Below, piece after piece: positions 33,581 through 41,966 of a stretch of 64,000 bases of DNA (position 1 is its first letter; each line of letters opens with the position of its first letter). The notes under the pieces are model-generated. The model saw nothing but the letters and a program-made list of their open reading frames with translations, was not told the DNA's origin and did no database searches. The position numbers and the translations under genes were made by a program. The DNA lies in NCBI GenBank assembly GCA_964558465.1, contig CAZLEF010000014.1, positions 39,262 through 103,261 on the forward strand, written 5' to 3'. The stretch comes from JACJYC01 sp964558465. GTDB taxonomy: Bacteria > Bacteroidota > Bacteroidia > Chitinophagales > Saprospiraceae.

Positions 33581-34699
33581 ATGCCCGAAACCTTCCAAAT
33601 CCGCGACGTCTTCAACCCCCGCGTCATCACCCGGCTTGCTGAAGACTTGCATCAACGCTGGCCCGGGTTTCCAACCGAAGCCTTTCTCCGGATGGTCTTG
33701 CCCAGGCTGTCAGAAATGACGTACTCCGAGCGGTCAAAGGCCATTACCCATGCATTGAAGGCCCACCTGCCCGAAGATTTTCCAACTGCGGCGGCCTTGT
33801 TGGTCGATGCCCTGCCATCGCCGCTGGAAGGAGAAGAGGAAAATACGTATGACCGTTTCATCATAGCCCCGCAAACCGCCTATATCAGCCGGTACGGTAT
33901 GGACCATTTTGAGGTTTCCATCCAGGCCTTGTATGAAATGACCAAAAGGTTTACGGCAGAATGGGATATCCGGCATTTTATCGACCGGTACCCTGAAAAA
34001 ACGCTGGCCGTGCTCGCCGTATGGGCGGAGGATGAAAATCTGCACGTCAGGAGGCTGGTATCGGAAGGTTCGCGGCCGCGATTGCCCTGGGGTACCCGGT
34101 TGCAGCGGTTTATCGCCGACCCTCGTCCCGCGATTGCATTACTGGAAAAACTAAAAACGGACCCATCCCTGTATGTCCGGCGGTCGGTGGCCAACCACCT
34201 GAACGATATTGCGAAAGACCATCCCGATCTGCTGGTAAATACCCTCGGGCGCTGGAAAAACGAACATACATCTCCGGAACTGGACTGGCTGGTCAAACAC
34301 GCTCTCCGCACCCTGGTGAAGGATGGGCATCCGGGCGCGCTGAGTCTTCTGGGGTTTCAAAAAGGCGCGCTTGCATCCATAGAAAATTTCAGGATCGAAC
34401 CGGAAAGCATCCCCATAGGCGAAACCCTGACTTTTTCTTTCCGTCTGATTTCCAACGGATCAGCGCCCCAGCAAATGGTCGTCGACTACATTGTGTACTT
34501 TATGAAAGCAAATGGAACCCTGGCCCCCAAGGTATTCAAACTGACAACAGTCGCCCTGGCGGCAGGCGAAGGTAAAAACATTGAAAAACGCCATTCTTTC
34601 CGAAAGATCACCACCCGCGAATATTATCCGGGCGAGCACCGGCTGGCCATACAGGTGAACGGGGAAACCCTGGACCATAAAAGTTTCCTACTTTTATAG
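33581..34699 (+). CDS. DNA alkylation repair protein, AlkD-like HEAT repeat
   Basis: 372 residues from MPETFQIRDVFNP; an upstream TTG at 33560 is not needed. Consists of tandem HEAT-like helical pairs (for example HVRRLVSEGSRPRLPWG, YVRRSVANHLNDIAKDHPDLL), as in the AlkC/AlkD fold that cups alkylated DNA and releases N3- or N7-alkylpurines without base flipping. The W-A-x-D region (VWAEDENLHVRRLVSEG, RLPWG) is typical of the 3-methyladenine glycosylase AlkC group. About 100 extra C-terminal residues (FRIEPESIPIGETLTF...) form a beta domain seen in this subgroup. It is upstream of pssA-purS-rsmI in the same direction, 16 bp before pssA. Confidence 0.85.
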   Translation: MPETFQIRDVFNPRVITRLAEDLHQRWPGFPTEAFLRMVLPRLSEMTYSERSKAITHALKAHLPEDFPTAAALLVDALPSPLEGEEENTYDRFIIAPQTAYISRYGMDHFEVSIQALYEMTKRFTAEWDIRHFIDRYPEKTLAVLAVWAEDENLHVRRLVSEGSRPRLPWGTRLQRFIADPRPAIALLEKLKTDPSLYVRRSVANHLNDIAKDHPDLLVNTLGRWKNEHTSPELDWLVKHALRTLVKDGHPGALSLLGFQKGALASIENFRIEPESIPIGETLTFSFRLISNGSAPQQMVVDYIVYFMKANGTLAPKVFKLTTVALAAGEGKNIEKRHSFRKITTREYYPGEHRLAIQVNGETLDHKSFLLL

Positions 34700-34715
34700 C
34701 GTCAGAATCATCATA

Positions 34716-35429
34716 ATGAAACAACAAGTACCCAACGTCCTTACCCTGCTCAATCTGCTTATGGGGTGTTTTGCGGCCGTAGCGGCCCTGTACGGACAGC
34801 CTCCGGCCGCAGCGGCATTTATGACGATCGGCCTGGTTGCCGATTACCTGGACGGAGCGCTGGCCCGCGCATTTCACGTGCATTCTATGGTTGGCAAGGA
34901 ACTGGATTCCCTGGCCGACCTGATCAGTTTCGGTCTGACGCCCGCATGTTTGTTATTTGGGATTTTAAACGCAGGGAGTTCATTTTCATTCCAGGCAGAA
35001 TTACCCTGGCAGTCATTTCCCGTTTTCCTGCTGACCGTTTTTTCCACCATCCGGCTGGCAAAATTCAACCTCGACACCCGGCAGTCAATGACCTTTCTGG
35101 GGTTGCCTACCCCCGCTTGCGCTATTTTTGTTTCGGGCTTATCGCTGATCCACCACTACGATCTGCTGGGTTTGGGCGGGTTGGTTGGGCATCCGCTCTT
35201 TGTTTATAGCTGTCTGGGTGCATTGTGCTGGCTTTTGGTATCCGAAGTGCCGATGTTCAGTTTGAAATTCAAACGTTTTACCTGGGCGGGCAATGAGATA
35301 AAATTTATCTTTGCGGCCTTGGCCATCCTGGCGATCATCGGGTTCGGCCTTGCCGCGCCCGCGCTGGTGATGGGGCTGTATATTTTTTACAACGTTTTCA
35401 ACTGGATCAAAAGAAAACCTGCTTCATGA
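34716..35429 (+). CDS. pssA: CDP-diacylglycerol-serine O-phosphatidyltransferase
   Basis: 237 residues and about seven membrane helices. The CDP-alcohol phosphatidyltransferase signature is intact: DYLDGALARAFHVHSMVGKELDSLAD, which can be read as D-G-x2-A-R-x8-G-x3-D-x3-D, the metal- and CMP-binding catalytic motif. The flanking SFGLTPACLLFG and C-terminal helices resemble the membrane-type PssA that makes phosphatidylserine, the precursor of phosphatidylethanolamine. It begins 16 bp after the alkylation-repair gene; its stop overlaps the purS start by 4 bp (ATGA), so the two are translationally coupled. Confidence 0.9.
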   Translation: MKQQVPNVLTLLNLLMGCFAAVAALYGQPPAAAAFMTIGLVADYLDGALARAFHVHSMVGKELDSLADLISFGLTPACLLFGILNAGSSFSFQAELPWQSFPVFLLTVFSTIRLAKFNLDTRQSMTFLGLPTPACAIFVSGLSLIHHYDLLGLGGLVGHPLFVYSCLGALCWLLVSEVPMFSLKFKRFTWAGNEIKFIFAALAILAIIGFGLAAPALVMGLYIFYNVFNWIKRKPAS

Positions 35430-35680
35430 AATTCAAGGCCGAAATCGATATCATGCCGCACAAGGAGCTGCTCGACCCGCAAGGCAAAACGGTAGCCAAC
35501 AATCTGACCCATGTGGACATTTTCGGGGTCAGCGATGTGCGCATCGGGAAACATGTCACGATGATCCTGGAGGCGGCTTCCGAAACCGAAGCCCGCGAAA
35601 CGGTGGAGACCGCCTGCAAAAAAATTCTGGCCAACCTGATCATGGAGCATTATACCTTCAGCATTTCCGCTGCCGAATGA
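35426..35680 (+). CDS. purS: Phosphoribosylformylglycinamidine synthase subunit PurS
   Basis: 84 residues, the usual size. Starts MKFKAEIDIMPHKELLDPQG and shows the PurS pattern LDPQGKTV...VDIFGVSDVRIGKHVTMILEA, ending as a compact ferredoxin-like unit. PurS bridges PurL and PurQ in purine synthesis; its presence means the genome uses the three-subunit enzyme, not large PurL. Overlaps the pssA stop by four bases and is followed after 10 bp by rsmI. Confidence 0.93.
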   Translation: MKFKAEIDIMPHKELLDPQGKTVANNLTHVDIFGVSDVRIGKHVTMILEAASETEARETVETACKKILANLIMEHYTFSISAAE

Positions 35681-35690
35681 AATAAATGCC

Positions 35691-36359
35691 ATGCTTTATC
35701 TTGTCCCGACTCCTATCGGCAACCTCGAGGACATCACGCTGCGCGCGCTCCGGGTGTTGAAAGAAGTGGATTATATCCTGGCGGAAGATACGCGGACGAC
35801 CCGCAAACTGCTCCAGCATTTCGGCATTGAAACCCAGTTGAAATCCCATCACGCACACAACGAACATGCATCGGTCGGCGCCATCGCCCGGCAAATCAAA
35901 GACGGTTCGGTCGTCGCGCTGGTCAGCGATGCAGGCACGCCCGGCATATCGGATCCTGGTTTTTTGCTGGTGCGGGAATGTATCCGGCAGGGTGTCAGGG
36001 TGGAATGCCTGCCGGGGCCTACAGCTTTTGTCCCGGCGCTCGCAGCCAGCGGTCTGCCCTGCGACCGGTTTCATTTTGAAGGGTTCCTGCCGCACAAAAA
36101 AGGCCGGCAAACCCGCCTGATCTACCTGGCTGCTTTGCCCAATACTTTTGTACTTTACGAGTCGCCCATGCGGCTGCTCAAATGCCTGGAACAACTCATC
36201 GGATACTGTGGCGCCGAACGCCCTGCCTGCATAGCGCGGGAATTGAGCAAAATACACGAAGAGGTCCGCCCCGGAACCCTCGCCGAATTACTGGCGTATT
36301 ACCGCACGGATGGCGTGGTGAAAGGCGAGGTCGTGATCGTTGTCGGCGGAAAGGAATAA
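35691..36359 (+). CDS. rsmI: 16S rRNA (cytidine1402-2'-O)-methyltransferase
   Basis: 222 residues, starting MLYLVPTPIGNLEDITLRAL, the invariant RsmI opening (PTPIGNLxD). Next DYILAEDTRTTRKLL, ALVSDAGTPGISDPGFLLV, CLPGPTAFVPALAASGLP and FEGFLPHKKGR. The tetrapyrrole-methylase-like fold methylates the ribose of C1402 in the decoding site, acting after 30S assembly with RsmH. Complete by comparison with the family (no extra C-terminal HTH). The last gene of the co-directional set alkD-like - pssA - purS - rsmI; a tandem hairpin-like tract follows before the convergent TPR gene. Confidence 0.95.
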   Translation: MLYLVPTPIGNLEDITLRALRVLKEVDYILAEDTRTTRKLLQHFGIETQLKSHHAHNEHASVGAIARQIKDGSVVALVSDAGTPGISDPGFLLVRECIRQGVRVECLPGPTAFVPALAASGLPCDRFHFEGFLPHKKGRQTRLIYLAALPNTFVLYESPMRLLKCLEQLIGYCGAERPACIARELSKIHEEVRPGTLAELLAYYRTDGVVKGEVVIVVGGKE

Positions 36360-36375
36360 TTTTTTTGGATGTAGT

Positions 36376-36450
36376 TCTTTAGCTTCGGGTTTCGAGCTTT
36401 GAGCTTTGAGCTTTGAGTTTCGGGTTTCGAGCTCTCGAGCTCTCGAGATC
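36376..36450. repeat. Tandem GAGCTTT repeat with CTCGAG palindrome
   Basis: GAGCTTTGAGCTTTGAGCTTT units followed by the palindrome GAGCTCTCGAGCTCTCGAG in the spacer between the convergent rsmI and TPR genes. No complementary second arm and no ORF. Confidence 0.65.
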
Positions 36451-36453
36451 CCC

Positions 36454-38436
36454 TCACTGCCCTTGCTGATCCTGTTGCTGTCGCTTTTTCATAATTTCAG
36501 GATCGATGGAAACGGCTTTCCGGATATAGGCGTCGCCCTGGACAGGGTCGCCGGAACTGTGATAAGCCAGGCCCAGGTTGAACCAGGCGTCGGCGTTATC
36601 GGGCTGCAACCGGGTCCCGGTCCCGAAGTATTCGAGGGCTTTGGCATGGTTCCGGCCGATGCCGTAAGCCACGCCCAACAGGCGTACCGTCTCGTATTCA
36701 TCCGGGCGCATTTTATAGGCTTCTTCCAAATATCCGATCGACTTTATCAGGTCTTTTTTTACTTCGCCGTAATATTTTCCGGCATCCCGGTAAGTAATGC
36801 CCAGGTTGTTGATGGCTTCCTGATACCCCGGGTCGAGGGCCAGCGCTTTTTGGTAGCTTGCGATGGACTCCTCATATCGTTTCAGGTAATTCAGGGCGTT
36901 GCCCAGCAGCAAATATGCATTTTTATAGGTCGGATGGATCCGGATGGCCTCCTGCAGGTGTCCGACCGCTTCCAGCAACATGGCGGTGCGCCGGCTTTCA
37001 TTTTTTTCGTTGACCGATTGGGTTACCAGTTCGCCACCCGCCGCGTTGCGCAGTTTGGCGCTGTTGGGCGCAGTTTGGATATCGGTGGTGAACAGGGTAA
37101 GGTTGTCTTTCCAGACCGGGTTCCGGATGATGGTCTTCAGGGAATAAAACACAGTGACTGCAACCAGAACCCCCAACGCCAGATTCCGGTTGAATCCCCG
37201 TTTCACGTACAGTTGCCACAGCAATAAACCGCATGCCAGGCTGAAACCGGCGGAGGGGATGTAAATAAGACGTTCCGACATTGTGGTGCCCACAGGAAAC
37301 AGCAGGTTGGAAACCATGGCAAAGGTCAGGCCAAACCACCATACCGCATAAGACAGGGGGCTTCGACGTAAAAGCCCCAGGACAGCGACAACCGCCAACC
37401 CGAGGTAAGCCAGCAAACCGAGGATCGCACCCGGGTTTGACCATTCAATCAGATAGATCTGCTTGGGGTAATAATCATGCGACAGCGGATGGGGAAATAC
37501 CAGCAACTGAAGGTATTTTCCCCAGGTATAAACCACGGTAGCCAGCCGCTCGCCTGCCGTGAAATGTACCCATTGCCCGTTTTCAACCCGCAGAAAGGGG
37601 TTGTTCATCAATTCCAGCGGTGGGTCGCCAAGGCCCAGCCCGCCCAAAACTGCCGTCCGAACCGCCAGAAAGACACCGGCCGCCAGAACCAGAACCAGTG
37701 TCGGGATCATCCATTTTTCAGGACTGCTTTTCGAAAACCAGAACAAAGTCAAAGGCACTACTGCAATAAATGCCAATGCATTTTCCTTGGAAAACACACC
37801 AATGAGGAAACAGAAAAAGGCCGGTACCCCCTTCCCCCTGAAAATGAAGTAAAGCGCCCCCAAACCGCCCAGCAACGCCATAATTTCATCACGCCCTTTG
37901 ATGTTGGCGACCACTTCCGTGTGGATGGGGTGGGCTGCAAAAAGCACCGAAGCTGCCAGTGCGACAAATGTGGCCTGTTCTTCTCCGAAACGGGGGCGCA
38001 AAAGCCGGAGCAAAAGGCGGTGTAAAACCGCTACAGTCAGCGCAAAGAGCAATACATTGATCAGGTGGCTGACCCAGGGTTTCTGGCCAAAAAACTGAAT
38101 TTCAAGGGCAAACATGGCCAGGGTAAAAGGGCGGTATCGCCCGCCGCTCACCAGGTTGGCTTTTCCTTCTTCCTTAAAAAAACCGTAAAAGGTGTCCTTG
38201 CTGAAAATCCCGGACCACCCTTTCAGACCTTCCCGGGTAAACATATTATCCGTGATCACGATGGCGTCATCCAGGGCATAGGCGTTCCGGCAAGTATTCA
38301 GGTAAAGGAGTATGGCAAAGATGCTCAAGGCCCAGGTATGCAGCCTGGTTTGGACAAGCCATGAGGGCGCGCTCTGTACACCGGTAAGCGGTTTGGACGT
38401 TTTTGGCTGTTGCGGCGCAGGTTTTTTCTTGGACAT
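36454..38436 (-). CDS. TMTC-like membrane protein with C-terminal TPRs
   Basis: 660 residues. About eleven transmembrane helices in residues 30-430, then about five TPR repeats (for example NAYLLLGNALNYLKRYEESIASYQKALALDPGYQEA and NADAWFNLGLAYHSSGDPVQGDAYIRKAV). The N-terminal loop has the DDAIVITDN motif (catalytic Asp pair of the GT-C/PMT-like fold) and FAAHPIHTEVVANIKGRDEI, the DUF1736/TMTC signature. Eukaryotic relatives O-mannosylate cadherins; the bacterial substrates are unknown, so it is a probable O-glycosyltransferase-type protein. The gene is monocistronic, preceded by a palindromic tract. Confidence 0.8.
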   Translation of the reverse strand: MSKKKPAPQQPKTSKPLTGVQSAPSWLVQTRLHTWALSIFAILLYLNTCRNAYALDDAIVITDNMFTREGLKGWSGIFSKDTFYGFFKEEGKANLVSGGRYRPFTLAMFALEIQFFGQKPWVSHLINVLLFALTVAVLHRLLLRLLRPRFGEEQATFVALAASVLFAAHPIHTEVVANIKGRDEIMALLGGLGALYFIFRGKGVPAFFCFLIGVFSKENALAFIAVVPLTLFWFSKSSPEKWMIPTLVLVLAAGVFLAVRTAVLGGLGLGDPPLELMNNPFLRVENGQWVHFTAGERLATVVYTWGKYLQLLVFPHPLSHDYYPKQIYLIEWSNPGAILGLLAYLGLAVVAVLGLLRRSPLSYAVWWFGLTFAMVSNLLFPVGTTMSERLIYIPSAGFSLACGLLLWQLYVKRGFNRNLALGVLVAVTVFYSLKTIIRNPVWKDNLTLFTTDIQTAPNSAKLRNAAGGELVTQSVNEKNESRRTAMLLEAVGHLQEAIRIHPTYKNAYLLLGNALNYLKRYEESIASYQKALALDPGYQEAINNLGITYRDAGKYYGEVKKDLIKSIGYLEEAYKMRPDEYETVRLLGVAYGIGRNHAKALEYFGTGTRLQPDNADAWFNLGLAYHSSGDPVQGDAYIRKAVSIDPEIMKKRQQQDQQGQ

Positions 38437-38540
38437 GATTGCGTATTCAATTCAGGGGCCAAGTTAAGATTTTGTGCCAAAAATACCGCTTTACAGCACA
38501 TTTCCGGGTCGTGAAAATGCTGCCCGAAACCGGGTTGATT

Positions 38541-38642
38541 CGAGGATTTGAGGATTCGAACTGCTCCGTATCAAATCCTCCACGCCTGTGGCGTGGCACG
38601 CACTTCCTCGCATCCTCCAATCCTCCAATCCTCCAATCCTCA
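38541..38642. repeat. Inverted-repeat unit with embedded CCACGCC palindrome
   Basis: Left CGAGGATTTGAGGATTCGA, right TCCTCGCATCCTCCAATCCTCC... are complementary tandem arms; between them lies CCACGCCTGTGGCGTGG (38580-38596) plus GCACGCACTTCCTCG. A 31-bp block 38580-38610 recurs exactly, inverted, at 50848-50878. Confidence 0.8.
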
Positions 38643-38661
38643 TCAAAACTTCAACCCCAGC

Positions 38662-38874
38662 CTATTCTTTTTCCTTCGCCGGGCAGGTGCTCAGCCCAAA
38701 AGGCGCATAAAGCGGGCAAAAACTGACCGCGCTGGTGAGTACAAATACCCCGGCCAATACCAGCAGTACGATGCCCAGGGTACCGGTAATCACTTTACCA
38801 AAAAAAAGCCCGGCAATAACGGCTGCCAGGATTACCCGGATAATCCGGTCGGTCGGACCCATGTTCTTTTTCAT
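38662..38874 (-). CDS. Small DUF2892-type membrane protein
   Basis: 70 residues from MKKNMGPTDRIIRVILAAVIAG; two transmembrane helices. Ends with the Cys motif SFCPLYAPFGLSTC typical of the DUF2892 (YgaP transmembrane-like) family. Function unknown; the family often occurs near rhodanese or redox genes and is sometimes under Crp/Fnr control. It lies 11 bp downstream of a 31-residue membrane protein and 160 bp downstream of a Crp/Fnr regulator, so all three may be a single transcript. The long frame back to 39021 has no family support. Confidence 0.85.
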   Translation of the reverse strand: MKKNMGPTDRIIRVILAAVIAGLFFGKVITGTLGIVLLVLAGVFVLTSAVSFCPLYAPFGLSTCPAKEKE

Positions 38875-38885
38875 TTTTCTGCGTT

Positions 38886-38981
38886 TTATTTTGACAAAAA
38901 TTGAACCAGGAAAACGATAAGGGTGACCAGTGCGACACAGGTCAAACAAACGAGCAGGAATTTTACCGCCTTGGTTTTCAT
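38886..38981 (-). CDS. Very small single-pass membrane protein (31 residues)
   Basis: ATG at 38979-38981, reading MKTKAVKFLLVCLTCVALVT then LIVFLVQFLSK and stop TAA at 38886. It is one hydrophobic helix with a positively charged N-terminus. Evidence for coding: start and stop placed neatly in the gap between the Crp/Fnr gene (53 bp) and the DUF2892 gene (11 bp), and an all-hydrophobic sequence with Lys at both ends. No homologue recognised. Might be a small membrane peptide co-regulated with its neighbours. Confidence 0.55.
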   Translation of the reverse strand: MKTKAVKFLLVCLTCVALVTLIVFLVQFLSK

Positions 38982-39034
38982 CGTTTTCTGTGTACAAAAT
39001 TAACCCCGAAGGCCGCGGCAAATGGTGACTAATG

Positions 39035-39667
39035 TCACAACCCCGTGATTTTTACGCCATTAGCCAGTTGTTTGAGCTTTCCTTCCTCCTCCAGTTTTTT
39101 CATCATTCGGCTGACAACCTCCCGGACTGTGCCCAACTCCTGTGCAATCTGGCGGTGAGTAATCTTAACGGGATTGTCGTGGGTAAGGGCTGCTTTTCCT
39201 TTCAGGTAATCATAGATACGTTTGTCCAGTTTATCGTAGATCAGGTGGTTGATGGTGTCGATGAGGTCGGCATACCGCCGGTTGTATTGCTGGAAAAAAA
39301 GAAAGTTGAAATTGGGGAACTGTCGGATCCATTTGGCAACCTGATCAACGGGGATCAACAGAATAGTTGATTTTTTTTCCGTCAGGGCGGTCACGCGGCT
39401 GGGCTGGTTGTCCAATCCGGCTGAAAAGGACATGATGCAGCTTTCATTGGGCTGGATATAATAAAGCAGCAGCTCTTTATCCTGGTACCGCGTACTCACT
39501 TTCACCAGACCGCTCAAAACCAGGGGAATCACCTTGATGTATTGCCCTTCCCGAAGGATCTCGGTCTGATCCGGAATTTCCCTGACTACGGAATGAGCAA
39601 TGATCTCGGTTAGCAGATCCTGCCCCAAAAAGGCCAGCATTTTCGATATTTTCTGGATGTCGTTCAT
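39035..39667 (-). CDS. Crp/Fnr family transcriptional regulator
   Basis: 210 residues from MNDIQKISKMLAFLGQD; the frame further upstream runs through a palindromic repeat and the recD2 end. An N-terminal cyclic-nucleotide-binding-like beta roll (EILREGQYIKVIPLVLSGLVKVSTRYQDKELLLYYIQPNESCIMS) precedes a C-terminal Crp-type winged HTH (ITHRQIAQELGTVREVVSRMMKKLEEEG). No cysteine cluster for an Fe-S centre, so it is not a classic oxygen-sensing Fnr. It probably regulates the two small membrane proteins downstream, among others. Confidence 0.9.
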   Translation of the reverse strand: MNDIQKISKMLAFLGQDLLTEIIAHSVVREIPDQTEILREGQYIKVIPLVLSGLVKVSTRYQDKELLLYYIQPNESCIMSFSAGLDNQPSRVTALTEKKSTILLIPVDQVAKWIRQFPNFNFLFFQQYNRRYADLIDTINHLIYDKLDKRIYDYLKGKAALTHDNPVKITHRQIAQELGTVREVVSRMMKKLEEEGKLKQLANGVKITGL

Positions 39668-39745
39668 ACTCCCTTGTACCTCCGACCTCCGGTCGGAGAA
39701 AAACCTCTTGTACCTCCGACCTCCGGTCGGAGTTGTAACTCCGGC
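39668..39745. repeat. Twofold CTTGTACCTCCGACC palindromic repeat
   Basis: Two direct copies of CTTGTACCTCCGACCTCC followed by GGTCGGAG, each partly palindromic (CTCCGACC / GGTCGGAG), with a truncated third copy. It lies entirely between the recD2 stop and the Crp-type start, so it is transcribed in the intercistronic leader. Confidence 0.75.
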
Positions 39746-39756
39746 CAACCGGAAGG

Positions 39757-41913
39757 TCAGCCCTTCAATACCGCTCTCAACCCGGTAAACCGTTTTACCG
39801 GTTGGTCGTTCCGGATAGCCATTCCCAGGGCTTTTTTGCTCCCGACGAGGATCACCAGTTTTTTTCCGCGGGTAATGCCCGTATACAACAAATTGCGGTA
39901 GAGCATGGGATAGTGCGTGGTATGCAGCGGCAGGATCACGCAGGGGCATTCGCTGCCCTGGTACTTATGCACCGTAACGGCATACGCGAGCACTACCTGA
40001 TCCAGGTCGGAAAAATCGTATACAACTTCGCGCTGATCAAAAGCGATCACAACCTCGTGTTCTATGTTATCAATGCGCCGGATCCGGCCGATATCGCCGT
40101 TGAATACGTTCTTGTCATAGTTGTTGCGTACCTGCATGACCTTGTCGTGCAGGTGAAAAACCCGGCCCAGTTTGACCAGGGGCTGAGAGGACGGATTCAA
40201 CCGGTGCTGCAACAATTCATTCATTCGCCGGGCCCCAATATCGCCCCGATTCATCGGGCAAAGCACCTGGATGTCGTCGATGGGCGCAAACCGGTAAGCT
40301 TTGGGCAAGCGGGCATGGGTCAGATCCAGGATCGTATCGGCAATTTTCCGGGTGTCTTCTTCTTCGATAAAGAAAAAATCGCCTTCTTTCCGGTTGCGGG
40401 TATCCAGCCATTCGCCCTTGTTCACCCGGTGTGCATTGGCGATGATCTGCGAGCCCTCTCCCTGGCGGTAAATATCGGTCAGCCGGCTGACGGGTACGCT
40501 CCCTGAAACGATCATATCCTGCAAAACGGCGCCCGCCCCTACGCTGGGGAGTTGGTCTGCGTCGCCGACCAGGATCAGCCTGACTTCCGAAGGAAGGGCT
40601 TTCAGCAGGTTGTACATCAGGACGGTGTCGATCATGCTGGCTTCGTCCACAATGAGCAGTTCGCAGTTCAGAGGATTGTCCCGGTTTTTCCGGAAACCGT
40701 TGATAGAAAAATCGAATTCCAGCAGGCTGTGGATGGTAGAGGCTTCCATTTGAGTGATCTCCGACATCCGTTTGGCGGCCCGTCCCGTCGGGGCTGCCAG
40801 CAGGATCTTGCGGGTATGCTGGTGCGCCAGGAACAGGATCACCTTGGTAATGGTACTTTTTCCGGTGCCCGGTCCGCCGGTGATGATCTGGATCTTATGG
40901 TTCAAACCCGCCACTACTGCGGCATGCTGGGCAGGCGCCAGAACCAGGCCGAGGGTCTTTTGCGCCCAGTCGAGCGACCGTTCGATATCCGGTACGCTGA
41001 ATTCAGCGGGCGAAGCCGAGATCCGGCCCATTTCCCGTCCGATGCCGGCTTCGGATACCCTGAAGAGTTGCAGCCAGATGAAGGCCTTGGCGGTCCCCTC
41101 CATTTCCAGCGGCCCGATGAATACTTCTTCGTTCTTCACACTGAATTCCAGGCGCTGCGCAATCAGGTTGGCGTCCACTTCGAGCAATTCGCGGGCTTTT
41201 TCCAGGAAATCATCAACCGGATAACAGGTATGGCCGTCGTTGGAAAGTTCGTACAGTACATAGGAGATCCCGGCGTCGATGCGGGCTTCCGAATCCAGCG
41301 CCATGCCGAGTTTGCGGGCGGTCTGGTCGGCTGTCTTGAACCCGATCCCCCAGATGTCGCGGGCCAGTTGGTAGGGATTCTCTGTGATGATACGCATGCT
41401 CTCCTCGCCGTAGGTTTTGTACACTTTCAAGGCGTAGGTGGGGCTGATGCCGTATCCCTGCAGGAAGATCATGAGTTCCCGGACTGCTTTTTGTTCTTCC
41501 CAATGTTGTTTGATGCGGTGGAGGCGGATACCGCCGATCCCTTCCACCCCCAGGAGCGATTCCGGGTTGTCATCGATGGTTTCCAGGGTTTTGGCGCCGA
41601 GGTAATCCACGATGCGTTCGGCAAAAACGGGACCGATCCCTTTGATGAGCCCTGAACCCAGGTATTTTTTCAGGCCCGCTTCGGTGGAAGGCCGCTCTAC
41701 TTCATAGAAAGTGGCCACAAATTGAAAGCCGTATTGCCGGTCGTTCTTCCAGGTCCCCTGGCAGCGCACCGTTTCACCTACCTGCACCGTCGGCATGGTC
41801 CCCACCACGGTCGTCAGTTCGGGTTTACCTTTTTCCTGCAGCCGGGCGATGGTGTACCCGTTGTCCGGATTCTGGAAAGTAATGCGCTCGATATGGCCAA
41901 AGATTTCTTCCAT
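39757..41913 (-). CDS. recD2: RecD2-like ATP-dependent DNA helicase
   Basis: 718 residues, full length. N-terminal OB and helix-hairpin-helix region (KYLGSGLIKGIGPVFAERIV, ESLLGVEGIGGIRLHRI). Helicase 1A has Walker A GGPGTGKSTI and DEASM as motif II, and 2A/2B has ...VTVHKYQGSECPCVILPL, matching motif V/VI, and YTGITRGKKLV. Similar RecD2 proteins unwind DNA 5'-3' and act in mismatch, replication-fork or stress repair without RecBC. It is followed after a repeat tract by the Crp/Fnr gene and is divergent from the Uma2-like gene. A complete protein. Confidence 0.93.
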   Translation of the reverse strand: MEEIFGHIERITFQNPDNGYTIARLQEKGKPELTTVVGTMPTVQVGETVRCQGTWKNDRQYGFQFVATFYEVERPSTEAGLKKYLGSGLIKGIGPVFAERIVDYLGAKTLETIDDNPESLLGVEGIGGIRLHRIKQHWEEQKAVRELMIFLQGYGISPTYALKVYKTYGEESMRIITENPYQLARDIWGIGFKTADQTARKLGMALDSEARIDAGISYVLYELSNDGHTCYPVDDFLEKARELLEVDANLIAQRLEFSVKNEEVFIGPLEMEGTAKAFIWLQLFRVSEAGIGREMGRISASPAEFSVPDIERSLDWAQKTLGLVLAPAQHAAVVAGLNHKIQIITGGPGTGKSTITKVILFLAHQHTRKILLAAPTGRAAKRMSEITQMEASTIHSLLEFDFSINGFRKNRDNPLNCELLIVDEASMIDTVLMYNLLKALPSEVRLILVGDADQLPSVGAGAVLQDMIVSGSVPVSRLTDIYRQGEGSQIIANAHRVNKGEWLDTRNRKEGDFFFIEEEDTRKIADTILDLTHARLPKAYRFAPIDDIQVLCPMNRGDIGARRMNELLQHRLNPSSQPLVKLGRVFHLHDKVMQVRNNYDKNVFNGDIGRIRRIDNIEHEVVIAFDQREVVYDFSDLDQVVLAYAVTVHKYQGSECPCVILPLHTTHYPMLYRNLLYTGITRGKKLVILVGSKKALGMAIRNDQPVKRFTGLRAVLKG

Positions 41914-41944
41914 TTGGAAATGAAAGCAAAATTGTTTAATTTTG
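41913..41944 (+). promoter_or_regulatory. Promoter of the Uma2-like gene
   Basis: TTTG at 41913-41916, 20-nt spacer and TAATTTTG at 41937-41944: a close match to the Bacteroidota consensus. It overlaps the divergent recD2 start codon. Confidence 0.65.
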
Positions 41945-41966
41945 AGACAAATTAATGTATTTTATA

